A stretch of 64,000 nucleotides of DNA from Poecilobothrus nobilitatus (Eukaryota; Arthropoda; Insecta; Diptera; Dolichopodidae), in contig OX352774.1 of NCBI GenBank assembly GCA_947095535.1, forward strand, positions 28,412,496 to 28,476,495, read 5' to 3'. Of this stretch, positions 46,733 to 57,224 are shown in pieces (the stretch's first letter is position 1; each line of letters opens with the position of its first letter). The notes beneath the pieces are model-generated. The model was not told the origin of the DNA. It was given only the letters and a program-made list of their open reading frames with translations, and did no database searches. Both the position numbers and the translations under genes were made by a program.

Positions 46733-49205
46733 GAAAAGATTATAAAATTCACAACAAATTAGTACTCCTGACGATAATAATTTGAGAAAACTGACGAAAT
46801 TAATTTTAAATCTAATGCTAATAAAATGATTAGAGACACTCAAAAAATAACACTTACCCCCACTCCTATATATACATACATCAGAAACTCTAAAAAAAAA
46901 AAAACATTTAAATTTCCGAATAAGAGGTAAGTGAGGTAATTTTAAGTTTTACCAATAATTTTTTTTGCCCACCTACATGCGGGAATCATCAAAAGACACT
47001 ATACAAGTTCGAACACGAGTTCTCTAAGAGTATGCGGGATTTTAACCTACCAAATACTATCACCCGCTTTTTTGACCAAATACAATAGACTATGTATGTC
47101 CTTTAGTACTCAAAGTCTGGTCAAAGGAAGTGAAGCTTAGGGAATGAAAATTGATTTTAAATTCAATGTATTTAAAATTGAAAATAAAACTACTACTAAT
47201 TGTAAAATTAAAATTGAAATGAAATGAAATTAGAAAGAATCCAATTTATATAATAAATGATACATATGTATATTCTATATTTATAATTGCCATAAAACCA
47301 AACATAATCATTAATTTAAGAGCATATCATATACAGATCTATAACTTCTAAAAATATGAATAATAGAAACAATTTCTAAAATATATTTCAAAACTTTATA
47401 TTATAAAACATATAATATGATTAGATAAAATATCTAAAAATATATTAGTAACTTAAGATACTATATAGATATAATAACCATAAAGATTTGATTATCTTAA
47501 GTTTAATTTTTTTTTTTTAATTTATTTAATTTTTAATTAAATATTTTTTATTATCAAAGCTTTTTATTGCTTTAAAATTGTCAATATCAACTTTTTTTTT
47601 TAAACTCTAAACAAAATAGTACTTAATATTTGTATGCATTTAAAGACTATTAGTAAAACAAAAACAAAAATTTATAACCTTTTCAAAAGTATTATTGTTT
47701 ATAAAATATTTATAAGTTGAAAACCCCAATAAAATTTTTTAAGAATAATAATAATAACAAAAGCATTATTTTAAGTTTTTTTTTTTTTTTTTATAAACAT
47801 AAAATCAAATTATTTACGTTTACGTAAGTGTTGCCACTCGGTCTAGATTTATTATAAGAATTTCTTTAATATTTAAATATTTATCCTCGATACAAAAAAA
47901 AAAAAACGACTAATAGAATCTGATTATTTTCTTACTGAAGATGTAGATTTTCGAAAGACACAAAAAAACTTAAGCCCCCATAGTAGTTTATTATTTTTAT
48001 CCACTTTTTACCCACCACCTCACGTAGCCAGCTAATTACCCTAACTGCAAAATAGTATAATGGCTGTGGAATAGGATGAAAAAAGTAAACAGGATTTTTA
48101 AACTTAAATTTGTAGAACTACGATTAAATGGAAATTTTAACAATTGCAAGTTAACTAATTTCTTAAACTTATATATAATATTATACGAACCGGGGAATAC
48201 CTGTGAATTGATTCTAATTAGATTTTTTCGAAAATAATATAAAAATATTTGTTGATATAAGCCTTGATTTGATCTGCAAGATAACGCCGAAAAACAAAGA
48301 ACACAAATTGGTTTTTTTTTTTTTTATACTTTTCTTTGATGTTTTTGTGAACAGGTAAGACGGATGTAATTGAATTTTTCCTTAATTTAAAATCGAAATA
48401 ATTAAAATCTTTAATTAACTTCATCGCTAAATCACTAATAAACGGATCATTTCGTACTGATAATATTTTTTTTTTTGTTTTGATAATCTTAACAAATTCG
48501 TATTTATGTTTTATTGCATTACTTTTAGTCTATAATGGCGCATTTTATTATTTTTTTTTTTCGTAAAAGCTTTTCATGAACAACGTATATGAACGTATAA
48601 TTTATTCAATTTATCTTAAAAATTCACAGACCCCTAAATATGTATTTCTTTTGTTCAAATAAAAAAAAAAAAAATAAACAACAATATTACAATTAAATTT
48701 TACTTATTTTGGGTATACAGTATTTTGTTTTTTTTTTTATTATTGCATTTAATTTTAAATAATTTGATTGTTTCGGCAAATGAATATAAATTGGGTATAC
48801 AATATATTTTTAGAAATTTAAAGGTAGTATTTTAAAGCTAAAAATTTTATTCATCAAAATGTTATTATATACAAATACGTAATAATGTAATTATTTTATT
48901 ATGGTAATGAGAACAATGTACTATCAAAAAAGTTTTATATTTTTATAAGGAAATAAAATTTAAGAAAGTTTTACTATAAATATAATTTATTAGACAACTA
49001 AATTATTCCAAATAATGTTATATTATTTTTAAATTAATCTGTTTTAAAGGTGATTTAAAAATTTTAATATACATACATATATAAAAAGTTTAAAAAAATA
49101 TATTGAATAATAAGTTCTTCAAAAAAAAATTAGCATTATGCAGATATCGCGCCTAAAAGTATGTTATTTTTGATAATTTGTTGTATTGTTTGTAAAATTA
49201 ATTTT
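46733..49205. other. AT-rich DNA
   Basis: Two complex patches are unexplained: 46970-47120 (CCTACATGCGGGAATC, GTTCGAACACGAG) and 47970-48080 (CCCACCACCTCACGTAGCC). The first has a GTTCGAAC word but no matching A box. Confidence 0.4.
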
Positions 49206-49209
49206 TTGT

Positions 49210-49488
49210 GGGGGGCTTCGGTAGCCTAGTGGGTAGGCGTTTGGCTTATTTACCGAAGGAGTGTGGGTTCGATCCCTGCACAGGTCGTAAGCGTTTTTTT
49301 CTTTACATACCCCCCTTACGACCAAATATAATATATATATATAGTATATAATATAAACAAAATAAATAATATTAGTATATAATTTAATAATAGTATAAAA
49401 ACCTATAATGGCCTTTAGTAGCCGATGGTTCAATAATATTGCATTACATTTATGTATGTAATATTAATATAAATAAATAAATAAATAA
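49210..49488 (+). mobile_element. tRNA-headed SINE (family 2), copy A
   Basis: Head CTTCGGTAGCCTAGTGGGTA (A box) and GGTTCGATCCCTGCACAGG (B box), CGTAAGCG, then CCCCCTTACGACCAAATATA, AACCTATAATGGCCTTTAG, TAGCCGATGGTTCAATAATA and a (TAAA)n tail. Closely related to the copy at 52544. The 89-codon minus-strand frame at 49164-49433 is the antisense of this element. Confidence 0.88.
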
Positions 49489-49496
49489 TTTTTAAA

Positions 49497-49763
49497 GGGG
49501 CCTCGGTGGCCTAGTGGTTAAGCACGTGGCTTATTAACCGAGGGAGTGCTGGTACACAGGTAGGAAGTTTTATTAATTGAAAGTAAATCCCCCTTGCTAC
49601 CAAATATAGCATAAATATATAATATATAATATAAACAAAATAAATAATATATTAGTATATAATTTAATAATAGTATTTCGACCTGTAATGACTTTAGTAG
49701 CCGATGGTTTTGTACAATATCCTATGTGATTTGTAATATTAATATAAATAAATAAATAAAATA
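49497..49763 (+). mobile_element. SINE family 2, copy B (subfamily variant)
   Basis: Head GGCCTCGGTGGCCTAGTGG TTAAGC resembles family 1, but the body is family 2: CCCCCTTGCTACCAAATATA, GTAGCCGATGG and a (TAAA)n tail. The B box is damaged (GTGCTGGTACACAGG). Its AGGAAGTTTTATTAATTG stretch is shared with the 59305 copy, defining a subfamily. Confidence 0.85.
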
Positions 49764-49769
49764 ATTTTT

Positions 49770-49892
49770 AAATGCAATGCAATTTAAAATTAATAAAGTC
49801 AGACCAAAATGGCCTTAGTAGCCGAGGGCGTTACTGATGTTACCATAATTTATTATGTAATATTAGAATTAAATAAATAAATTAATTAATTT
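49770..49892 (+). mobile_element. SINE family 2, tail-only fragment
   Basis: AATGGCCTTAGTAGCCGAGG, TATTATGTAATATTAG and (TAAA)n match only the 3' third of the family. Confidence 0.7.
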
Positions 49893-49929
49893 TTTATATT
49901 TTTGATAATTTGTTGATAAAAAAGAAAAT

Positions 49930-50060
49930 CTACCTTGCCACCTTGCAACCTCCTTATCAAATATACTATGTATTATGTAAATATTACTATATCAAAAATA
50001 ATAAAAGTTCATAATAGTATTGAAACTATAATAAAGGCTTTAGCAGTCTTTATTAGCAGT
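49930..50060 (+). mobile_element. SINE family 2, decayed body fragment
   Basis: TACCTTGCCACC, TATCAAATATACTATG, AATAGTATTGAAACTATAAT and GCTTTAGCAGTC follow family order but are strongly diverged. The short open frame here has no other support. Confidence 0.45.
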
Positions 50061-50159
50061 CCTTTTGCATTTCAGACAAATATGGTTTTATACAGACCCT
50101 CATGTAAAAAAATTTAATACAATCCTAATAACATAGCAACATAATAATATAAAATTTTA

Positions 50160-50525
50160 GCCGAAATCCAGTTCGTATAAAGACATTTTGCCTAAGATCA
50201 TTTGACAAAAAAAGATTAATTGCGAAAAGACTTTTAACAACAGAGACACTTCGCAAAAAGACTTTTAACAAAACGACATCTTTTTGCGAAGTTTTCCATA
50301 TTGTTAAAAGTGTTTTTGAGAAGTGTTCCTTTTGTTAAAAGTTTTTTTGTGAAAGGGCATTTTGCATTTAAGTCTTTTTTGCCAAATGATATTAGGTGAA
50401 ATATATTTTTGCGAAATGGTTTTAGACCAGACCCTTTTTTGTGAAAGGGCATTTTGCATTTAAGTCTTTTTTGCCAAATAATATTAGGTGAAATATCTTT
50501 TTACGAAATGGCTCTAGACCAACCA
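50160..50525. repeat. TTTTGCGAAA/GACTTTT low-order repeat with a 92-bp duplication
   Basis: Words such as GCGAAAAGACTTTTAACA and TTTTTGCGAAGT recur in both orientations, giving many overlapping short palindromes. GTGAAAGGGCATTTTGCATT begins at 50349 and again at 50441, followed by TTAAGTCTTTTTTGCCAAA and GGTGAAATAT each time: a 92-bp tandem duplication with few changes. The minus-strand open frame here (repeats of SFGKK-like words) is a by-product. Confidence 0.8.
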
Positions 50526-51737
50526 GTCATAGATCCAAAATTTTAATAAAATGTTTATAGATGTAAATATACTATAGATGTAAAGTACGACAAGTTAATT
50601 TCAGGAAAACCTAGATTATTACTTGTTAGCAAGAGTTAGTTAAAATATTTTAAAAAAAAGAACAAAAAAATTAATTATTCTTAAATTTAACAAAAAAAAA
50701 AACATGTATTTTAAAATGTTAAATGAATTAATAGGAAATAAAACTTGTTTTTGACAATATTTTTTTCTTATGTTAAGTTAACATAAAAACTTATTGAACA
50801 CAATAAAAGTTAAATAAAAAAAAAACGAAATATTAAATAAAGCTGTGTACATAAAGAAGACTTACAAATAAATAAAATAAATATTATTTATTCATCTATT
50901 GTTATTCATATTATAAAATTATAACTTTATCATGTACTGATAACTTTTCTCATTTTTTTTTTTTTTATTGGAATTGAATTTATAAATAAAATTTATACTC
51001 TCTTGTAATTTGATAGTAACAAATTATATTTGATTAATATTAACTATTATTATCTTCAGAAGAATTCGAAAAAAGTCACTTAAAGAAAAACGTCATAAAT
51101 CTAGCTAGACCTTAAAAAATAAACGTATATAAAAATAGAAAAGCTTAAAAAATAATCGGATTAGAAAAATTATATAAGATTTATATAATTTTACTTTCGA
51201 AATAAAAAAACTAAACACTTTTTATTTTATTTATTATCTATTATTTTTACATAAAAATTACATTTTTAAAATTTTATTTCAATTTTAACAGGTTGGTTTT
51301 TATGCAATTTGATGAGTAATCATTTAATGCTTTGGCAAATTTTTAAATTTACATCAAATATTTTTAGAATACAGAAAATTTATTTTTAGATTCTGATGTT
51401 TTTTTCATATTTAAAAATGAATTAGATGATCTTATATTTTGAAAATTATATAAAAATATGTATGATATATCTCGATTTATTAATGAATTCAAAAAATTAA
51501 TATAAAATTATCAACAAATTAAGATTTTGCAATTTCAAATCTTTTGAACTTACAAGTTATTTTTTTTTTTATAAATATATGTCCCAAAAAATGGTTGAAT
51601 AATATAATATAGTATGAAATGTGCTAAAAAACTTTAACCAAAACTTTAACTTTAACATGATTTAATTACGAGAGATATGAAAACTTTTTACGTATATTAT
51701 TTAGTTTTTGAACTTCCGAAATTTAAACGAAATTTTA
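50526..51737. other. AT-rich DNA
   Basis: Nothing recognisable. Confidence 0.4.
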
Positions 51738-51860
51738 TTTATTTATTTATTTATATAATCTTATATTAATACAATAAATTGTAATAACATCAGTAAGATT
51801 CTCGGAAAGCAAAGGCCATTTTCGGCTTGGCTATTAAGTTTTTAATACATTATATTATGT
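51738..51860 (-). mobile_element. SINE family 2, decayed reverse 3' fragment
   Basis: On the minus strand: AATGGCCTTTGC, GATGTTATTACAATTTATTG, TATTAATATAAGA, then (AAAT)n. This is the tail order of family 2. Confidence 0.45.
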
Positions 51861-52543
51861 TATTTACATTATATTATTTACAATATCATTGACATTATTT
51901 TTATATTCAACTTATCCTATATTTTAATTTTATTTTAATTTTTATTTTAATAATTGATTTCATTGCTCTAGGATTTTAAATCAGCATTAAATGGAAATAA
52001 TGTATAATTGTAATCTGGAAATATTTTGTTTTTTTTTTTTCGAATTATTAACACATTGAAGAAAGCCATAAACTTTTTTAGTATTTATATAATAATATAA
52101 TTTGCAGCGAAATGAAAAAATGAAGCAAAAAACAAAAAATTTTTAAAAACGTACACCCATATGATTAAAGTGATTACTTTTTTTTATTAAATTTATCTAA
52201 AATATAATAAAAAACTAGTATTATGAGATTTGAAAGGTCCAAAGGTCCACACAAACATAAATTTTATTGCACAATAACTCGAGTACTTAAAATTGTTTAT
52301 TTTTTTTTTATTTGACATGCCAAAAATTAACATTATAAACAGAAAAAACTTGTTTTTAAATTTTAATTATAAATTTTTCTATTATTTTAAATGAAAATAT
52401 ATAATATAGTATATATAAATAGTTTTTAATATACAAAAATGAATAATTATTTTAAAATATCTTCCAATAAGTAGTTTTTATAAAACATATCCTGAAAGTA
52501 TGCAATCAAGAGGTTACAACATTTATAATAATTAAAAATATGC
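51861..52543. other. AT-rich DNA
   Basis: No supported feature. The last 60 bp contain TTATAATAATTAAAAAT, which may have been the TATA-like region of the U6-like sequence before the SINE inserted. Confidence 0.35.
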
Positions 52544-52998
52544 GGGACTTCGGTAGCCTAGTGGGAAGGCGTGTGGCGTATTAACCGAAGGAGTGTGGGT
52601 TCGATTCCTGCACAGGTCGTAAGTGTTTTTTTCTTTATATACCCCCTTACGACCAAATATAATGTAAATATGTAGTATATAATATAAACAAAATACATAA
52701 TATTAGTATATAATTTAATAATAGTATAAAAACCTATAATGGCCTTTAGTAGCCGATGGTTCAATAATATTGCATTACATTTATGTATGTTATATTAATA
52801 TAAATAAATAAATAAATAATAATAGTATAAAAACCTTAGTAGCCGATGGTTCAATAATATTGCACTACATTAATGTATGTAATATTAATATAAATAAATA
52901 AGTATAAAAACTTATAATGGCCTTAGTAGCCGATGGTTCAATAATATTGTATTACGTTTATGTATGTAATATTAATATAAATACATAAATAAATAAAA
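52544..52998 (+). mobile_element. SINE family 2, copy E, with triplicated tail
   Basis: Head ACTTCGGTAGCCTAGTGGG, B box GGTTCGATTCCTGCACAGG, body as in the 49210 copy. The final part is present three times in tandem: GCCGATGGTTC lies at 52752, 52842 and 52929 (spacings 90 and 87 bp), each followed by TAATATTAATATAAATA. Words TAAAAATATGCGGG before the element and TAAAAATATTCGGG after it look like a target duplication, which would place the insertion about 15-20 bp upstream of the U6-like sequence. Confidence 0.85.
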
Positions 52999-53018
52999 AT
53001 ATTCGGGCCACAGTACAT

Positions 53019-53126
53019 GTTCTGTCTAAACAAACAGAACATATACTATAATTGGAACGATACAGAGAAAATTAGCATGTCTTCTGCGCAAGGAAGACAC
53101 GCAAAATCGTAAACCGTTCCACATTT
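53019..53126 (+). ncRNA. U6 snRNA-like gene or pseudogene with altered stems
   Basis: Starting GTTCTG, it has the insect U6 landmarks in order: CAGAACATATACTA, AATTGGAACGATACAGAGA (the ACAGAGA box), ATTAGCA (AGC triad), TGCGCAAGGAAGACACGCAA, AATCGT and CGTTCCACATT. U6 pairs with the 5' splice site and U2 in the spliceosome core. Unusual points: the 5' hairpin is a perfect 7-bp stem with a new loop (GTTCTGT/ACAGAAC); the internal stem-loop is a perfect TGTCTTC/GAAGACA helix, so the bulged uridine that binds a catalytic metal in normal U6 is gone; and no T-run terminator follows (ACATTTATTATAG). A SINE sits immediately upstream. A decayed pseudogene is most likely; a divergent paralogue cannot be excluded. 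Confidence 0.8.
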
Positions 53127-54484
53127 ATTATAGAGCTCAAAACACTCCGGAAAATGGGTTCAATATCATATATACTCCACAATAATGAGGAGTACGTGGA
53201 AAAGACTATACTCACGAGCTTTATAAACTTTTGAGTATTTTATCTTTTTAGACAAAAATAATTATATTCCAAACCGTAATTATGTCCTTCTATTGTACCA
53301 CTATAATAGACAGACTGAATGTAACATTAAAGAATATAACCCGAGCCATATAAATGGAGCAAATCTAAAATACAACATGGCCATGCCGAACATATATTGG
53401 TTGAAAAATACTTATATGAATAGCACTAAGTATTATAATTTATATATTATTTTTAAATACATTTAAGTAGCTTAAGTTAGGTTAAGTTTTTTGGTCTTAA
53501 TACAAACATTATTATTGGTTTTAAACACTTCACGTTTCAATACTAAAAATATAAAAATTGTAAAAGTATATTATTATTCACAAGTATCATATAAGAATAT
53601 TAATACACAAAATTAAAACAATATGTCTCTAATCAGATAACTTATAAAGCTGTTTCTGAAAACTTTTCTAGGCTTAGTTATTTTAAAATTGTTGAAAAGG
53701 AAAATAAAGTTTTATTAAAGAAAAAAAAATATGAGGGCGCAAAACTTTATATTAGAAATTAATAATAATAATCGATAGTTATATATTTCTATTTTTCATT
53801 TAACTGTATGTAAAATACATAATTAAAGGGGATTTTAGAGTTGGTTATAAAATCATATATTCAATAATTTGTTTAGCAGGGATTTGAAAGGGCAGCCCAC
53901 CACTCTTTCAAATATTTTGTTCTTGAAATATGTATGTAAAACATATAATTAGGAGGGATTTTAGAATTGGTTACAAATGAAATCAAGTCAAGTGAAATCC
54001 AGTGAAATGAAATATAATATAGTCTTGTAATTAGTAACCCATTGTATAATCCAACTTGATATGTTATATTAAAATACATAAATAAATAAAATACACCTTT
54101 TTGTTACCAAATTATATAAATGTTATTACAATACATTTATTTTATATTTAATAGATGAAATTTTTGTAATATTGTAATATTGATTTTCATTTAATTTTAC
54201 TAAAAACAATTATTTAGTCTATTAATTTTTCCTTATATACGACAAATACACTTACTTTTATATAAAATGACCAATTTCTAACTCTAAAAATAAATTGTTC
54301 GCTCAATAAAACATGACCTTGCAATCAAATTTTATACGCAATTTTATGTCAGTATGTACATACTAAATACATAAATTGACATTAAATTCTATTAAATTTT
54401 ATATTTTTATTTTTAAACAAATTGCATTCCAATTATTAAAATTTATAATATTTTTGTTTACGGTCCTCAAAATAATATTGCTGG
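53127..54484. other. AT-rich DNA; complex patch after U6
   Basis: 53127-53400 is more complex than usual and has inverted words (TACTCC/GGAGTA around 53174-53197), but I recognise no RNA. 53826-53975 contains two GGGATTTTAGA(A/G)TTGGTTA words related to the interior of the 27815-28695 element. Confidence 0.4.
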
Positions 54485-54506
54485 GTGTGTCTGTGTGTGT
54501 GTGTGT
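54485..54506. repeat. (TG)n microsatellite
   Basis: TGTGTC followed by (TG)7; the only GT-rich dinucleotide run noticed. Confidence 0.85.
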
Positions 54507-57210
54507 AACAAATTTAATATAAAAAATAGCTATTTACGAATAATTATCGTGGGAATAAATTCAAATAGATAAAAAAAAAATAAAACAATTTGCAGCCAAA
54601 AATATTTTTATCCCCTGAATTTTGTAAATTGTTAATTAAAAAAAAAAAAAAGAAAATATTATAATTGAAGAGTCTAACTTAAATTTTTGTAAACTCTAGT
54701 ACCATTTTATTGCTTTTTTTTTTCAGTTGGTTTTGCTAGATTTCATTCAAAATAATTCATTTAAATGTGTTTTTTTATTAAATCAATTATTTAATATCTA
54801 CAATTTACAATATTTTATTATATGCATTTTTTTAAACGTTATATTTATTTAATTATTTATTTGATAATCTAAAGAAAGCTCAATCGCCATTCCGCACGTT
54901 AATGCATTCTTATAAATAAAATAATGGGAGCCTATTGAAATCTCGCGAATAAAGATCTTGTGTTTCGAAATTGCGTGCTTTTATAAATTTCATCGTTTAA
55001 AATTTCGCGTTTTTAAATGTTGCGTGTCAAAATTTCGTGCTTTCACGATGTTTTTAAAAAAATCCCTCGAAAAAGTAGAAATGGAAAAAATGCAAGCATC
55101 ATTATTGCCAGTCTTTTTCTGAAAAATACAAGAGTTATTGAAGCCAGTCTTTTTCTTGAAATAAAACCAAGTTTTTTCTATATATATAAAATATTTGAGA
55201 AAAAGAAATAGGAGGACCAAAAAACTTTATATCGTTAAATCACCTACAGTTTAAATTCAAAGATATGGAAAATGTTAAAAATTAGATCAATAATTGTATA
55301 TATGAGTTTTTATATTTAACTTATTAAAATATTCTTTGGTTTACCTTTTAAACTTAACTTATTTAATTTTTTTGAAATGATTCGATACTCTATTCTAGTT
55401 CTTAAATGCTAGGTTATATATGTATATTGAATCTAGCCTATTAAATCTGGTTTTTTGATGAAACTAGATTAATTTTATCAGCACTTCTTATAGAGTAATT
55501 GTGATAGAAACTGTTGATCCTGTGCTGGACGTTTGCATTAATATTGCAAGTAACAATCAAATGAGTTTAAATTATCAGTTTGCTTTTGATCATCAGTAAG
55601 TCAAAGTGTTTTATCATATTTTGTATATCGAGTACATAACTATATATACTGTGAAATATAATATAAAAAAAAACGATATCTTAATTTAAAAACAAACTCT
55701 TCTATTAATAATACGAAAAACGACAACAATCATCTTTCCTTTATTAAATTTACTGTTTATTTATTTATTCCAAATTTAATTTACCAGTAACCCTCAAACA
55801 GTACCGCCTCAAATTTTTGTATCTATATATTTAATTTTTTCAGTTGTTTATACTAACATTGTCGAGCGAATGAGATTTTTTTACCCAATTTATGCTTATA
55901 CATCCACAAGTTTATATTGTTCATATAATTTTGTATTATTTCTTGTGTAAGTTGTTCAATAAGTTTTCTTCGTATACTATTATAAAGCCATCGGCCAACG
56001 TATTATTTAACATACAAATCCAGATTTAATAACCTACTAATATAAATGAAAAAGAAAGTCGGTGCCAAGGAACCAATAAAATTTCTGCATTGCTTCACAC
56101 ATTCTATTACGAAAACTCTTTTCATTCAATATGCACTCATTCGTAATTATTTTGACAAGGTGCTTTACAAATTGTTTAATTTAATGATAGGTAATTCAAT
56201 ATAACATAAAAAAAGAAATATATAATGCCATTTACGATATTCTCTTATATAGAGTTATAAAAAAATTATTTTAAACTGTCGCGCCAAAATTAATAGACAA
56301 TGATAATAAAGCCACGATGTTATAATTCTGACGTAAAGCGCATAAAATAAAATAAAAAATTTTTTTTTTTTTCTATTATAAAATACCCTTAAATAATTGT
56401 GTCATTTTTATTATTTATATTTTTTATTTTTCTTTATATATTTTTTGTTTAAAAAGGTGAAATTGAAAGCTTTTTAATGAGAAAAAATATCAACTATATT
56501 GCAATACCACGTTTTACATCAGCTGTTTTTTCTGTTTTTTTTTTTGATTTTTTCAGTATGAAATTGGCGGTGACTTAAGAAACATGGCAGTGAAAATTTA
56601 AAGCTCTGTTTTAAATAAAGTTTTCGTTTTGTTTTTTTTTTTTTTTTGTTGTATTATTTTTATTTATTGTTTTTTTTTTTTTTAATTTTTGTTGCAAATT
56701 GATTTTCTTTCAAACAAAAAATTAAATAAATTTAATCTTTTATTTTTATTACGGTTTGAAATTTAACTTTTATTTTAATTAATTGGTTATCATTTTATTT
56801 TTAATTTTTTTTTGTATTAAATTTAAAATTTTTTTATATGTATATGTGTGTGTATTTACTGATAAATGTTTAAACTGATTATTTAAAAAAAAAAAAAAAG
56901 AAAAAAAAAACAAGAATATTTATTCATTACATAAGAAAAAAAAAAAAAAAAGTAAAATAAAAGTAAAGCGCGAGTTTTGTACCTGACCTTATTAAATATA
57001 ATTTAATTTTTTTTATTTTGCGAGATCACGTTTTTCTCACAAAAATTTCTTGTAAATTATTTTTTTATTTTATAATTTAATTTAAAAAATTATTTCTATA
57101 TATTTTATAAAAAAAAAAAAAATATTAAAATAAAATATAAGAATATATAATTAAAAATATTTTATAATAAATAACCAATAACCAATTATGATATATTTAT
57201 ATTTTACTGT
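54507..57210. other. AT-rich DNA with unsupported splice-like signals
   Basis: Strong polypyrimidine/AG words occur at 54726, 55846 and 56557. After the last, TATGAAATTGGCGGTGAC opens YEIGGDLRNMAVKI and a stop, with no confirmed donor. Near 55090-55170 the word CCAGTCTTTTTCTGAAA / CCAGTCTTTTTCTTGAAA is tandemly repeated. None of this amounts to a gene call. Confidence 0.3.
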
Positions 57211-57215
57211 TGTAG

Positions 57216-57224
57216 CTAATTATG
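57216..57224 (+). CDS. Candidate 9-nt microexon
   Basis: A pyrimidine-containing tract and TTGTAG acceptor (ending at 57215) are followed after nine bases, CTAATTATG, by the near-consensus donor ATG|GTGAGT at 57225. In the phase left open by the 22659 exon (one base, G) it reads GCT AAT TAT G, adding Ala-Asn-Tyr without a stop and preserving phase. Microexons of this size are known in insect neuronal and muscle genes. Both splice sites are good, but the exon is too short to carry coding evidence of its own. Confidence 0.35.

Larger units (their letters stand above)
22693..57215 (+). other. Putative giant first intron
   Basis: If the 22659 exon and the 57216 microexon belong to one transcript, about 34.5 kb of DNA between them is intron. 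Its contents fit: only dead mobile elements, simple repeats and no intact plus-strand gene. The bounds rest entirely on the two weak exon calls. Confidence 0.25.

Noticed and set aside
46970..47120. Another SINE head
   Set aside because: A GTTCGAAC word is present but no A box or body matching any SINE family was found.
54710..54850. Exon after the strong acceptor ending at 54726
   Set aside because: The frame stays open for about 40 codons but the composition is AT-driven and no donor follows.
56558..56600. Small terminal exon reading YEIGGDLRNMAVKI
   Set aside because: Good acceptor, but phase does not fit the candidate exon 1 or the microexon, and there is no recognisable protein or polyadenylation context.
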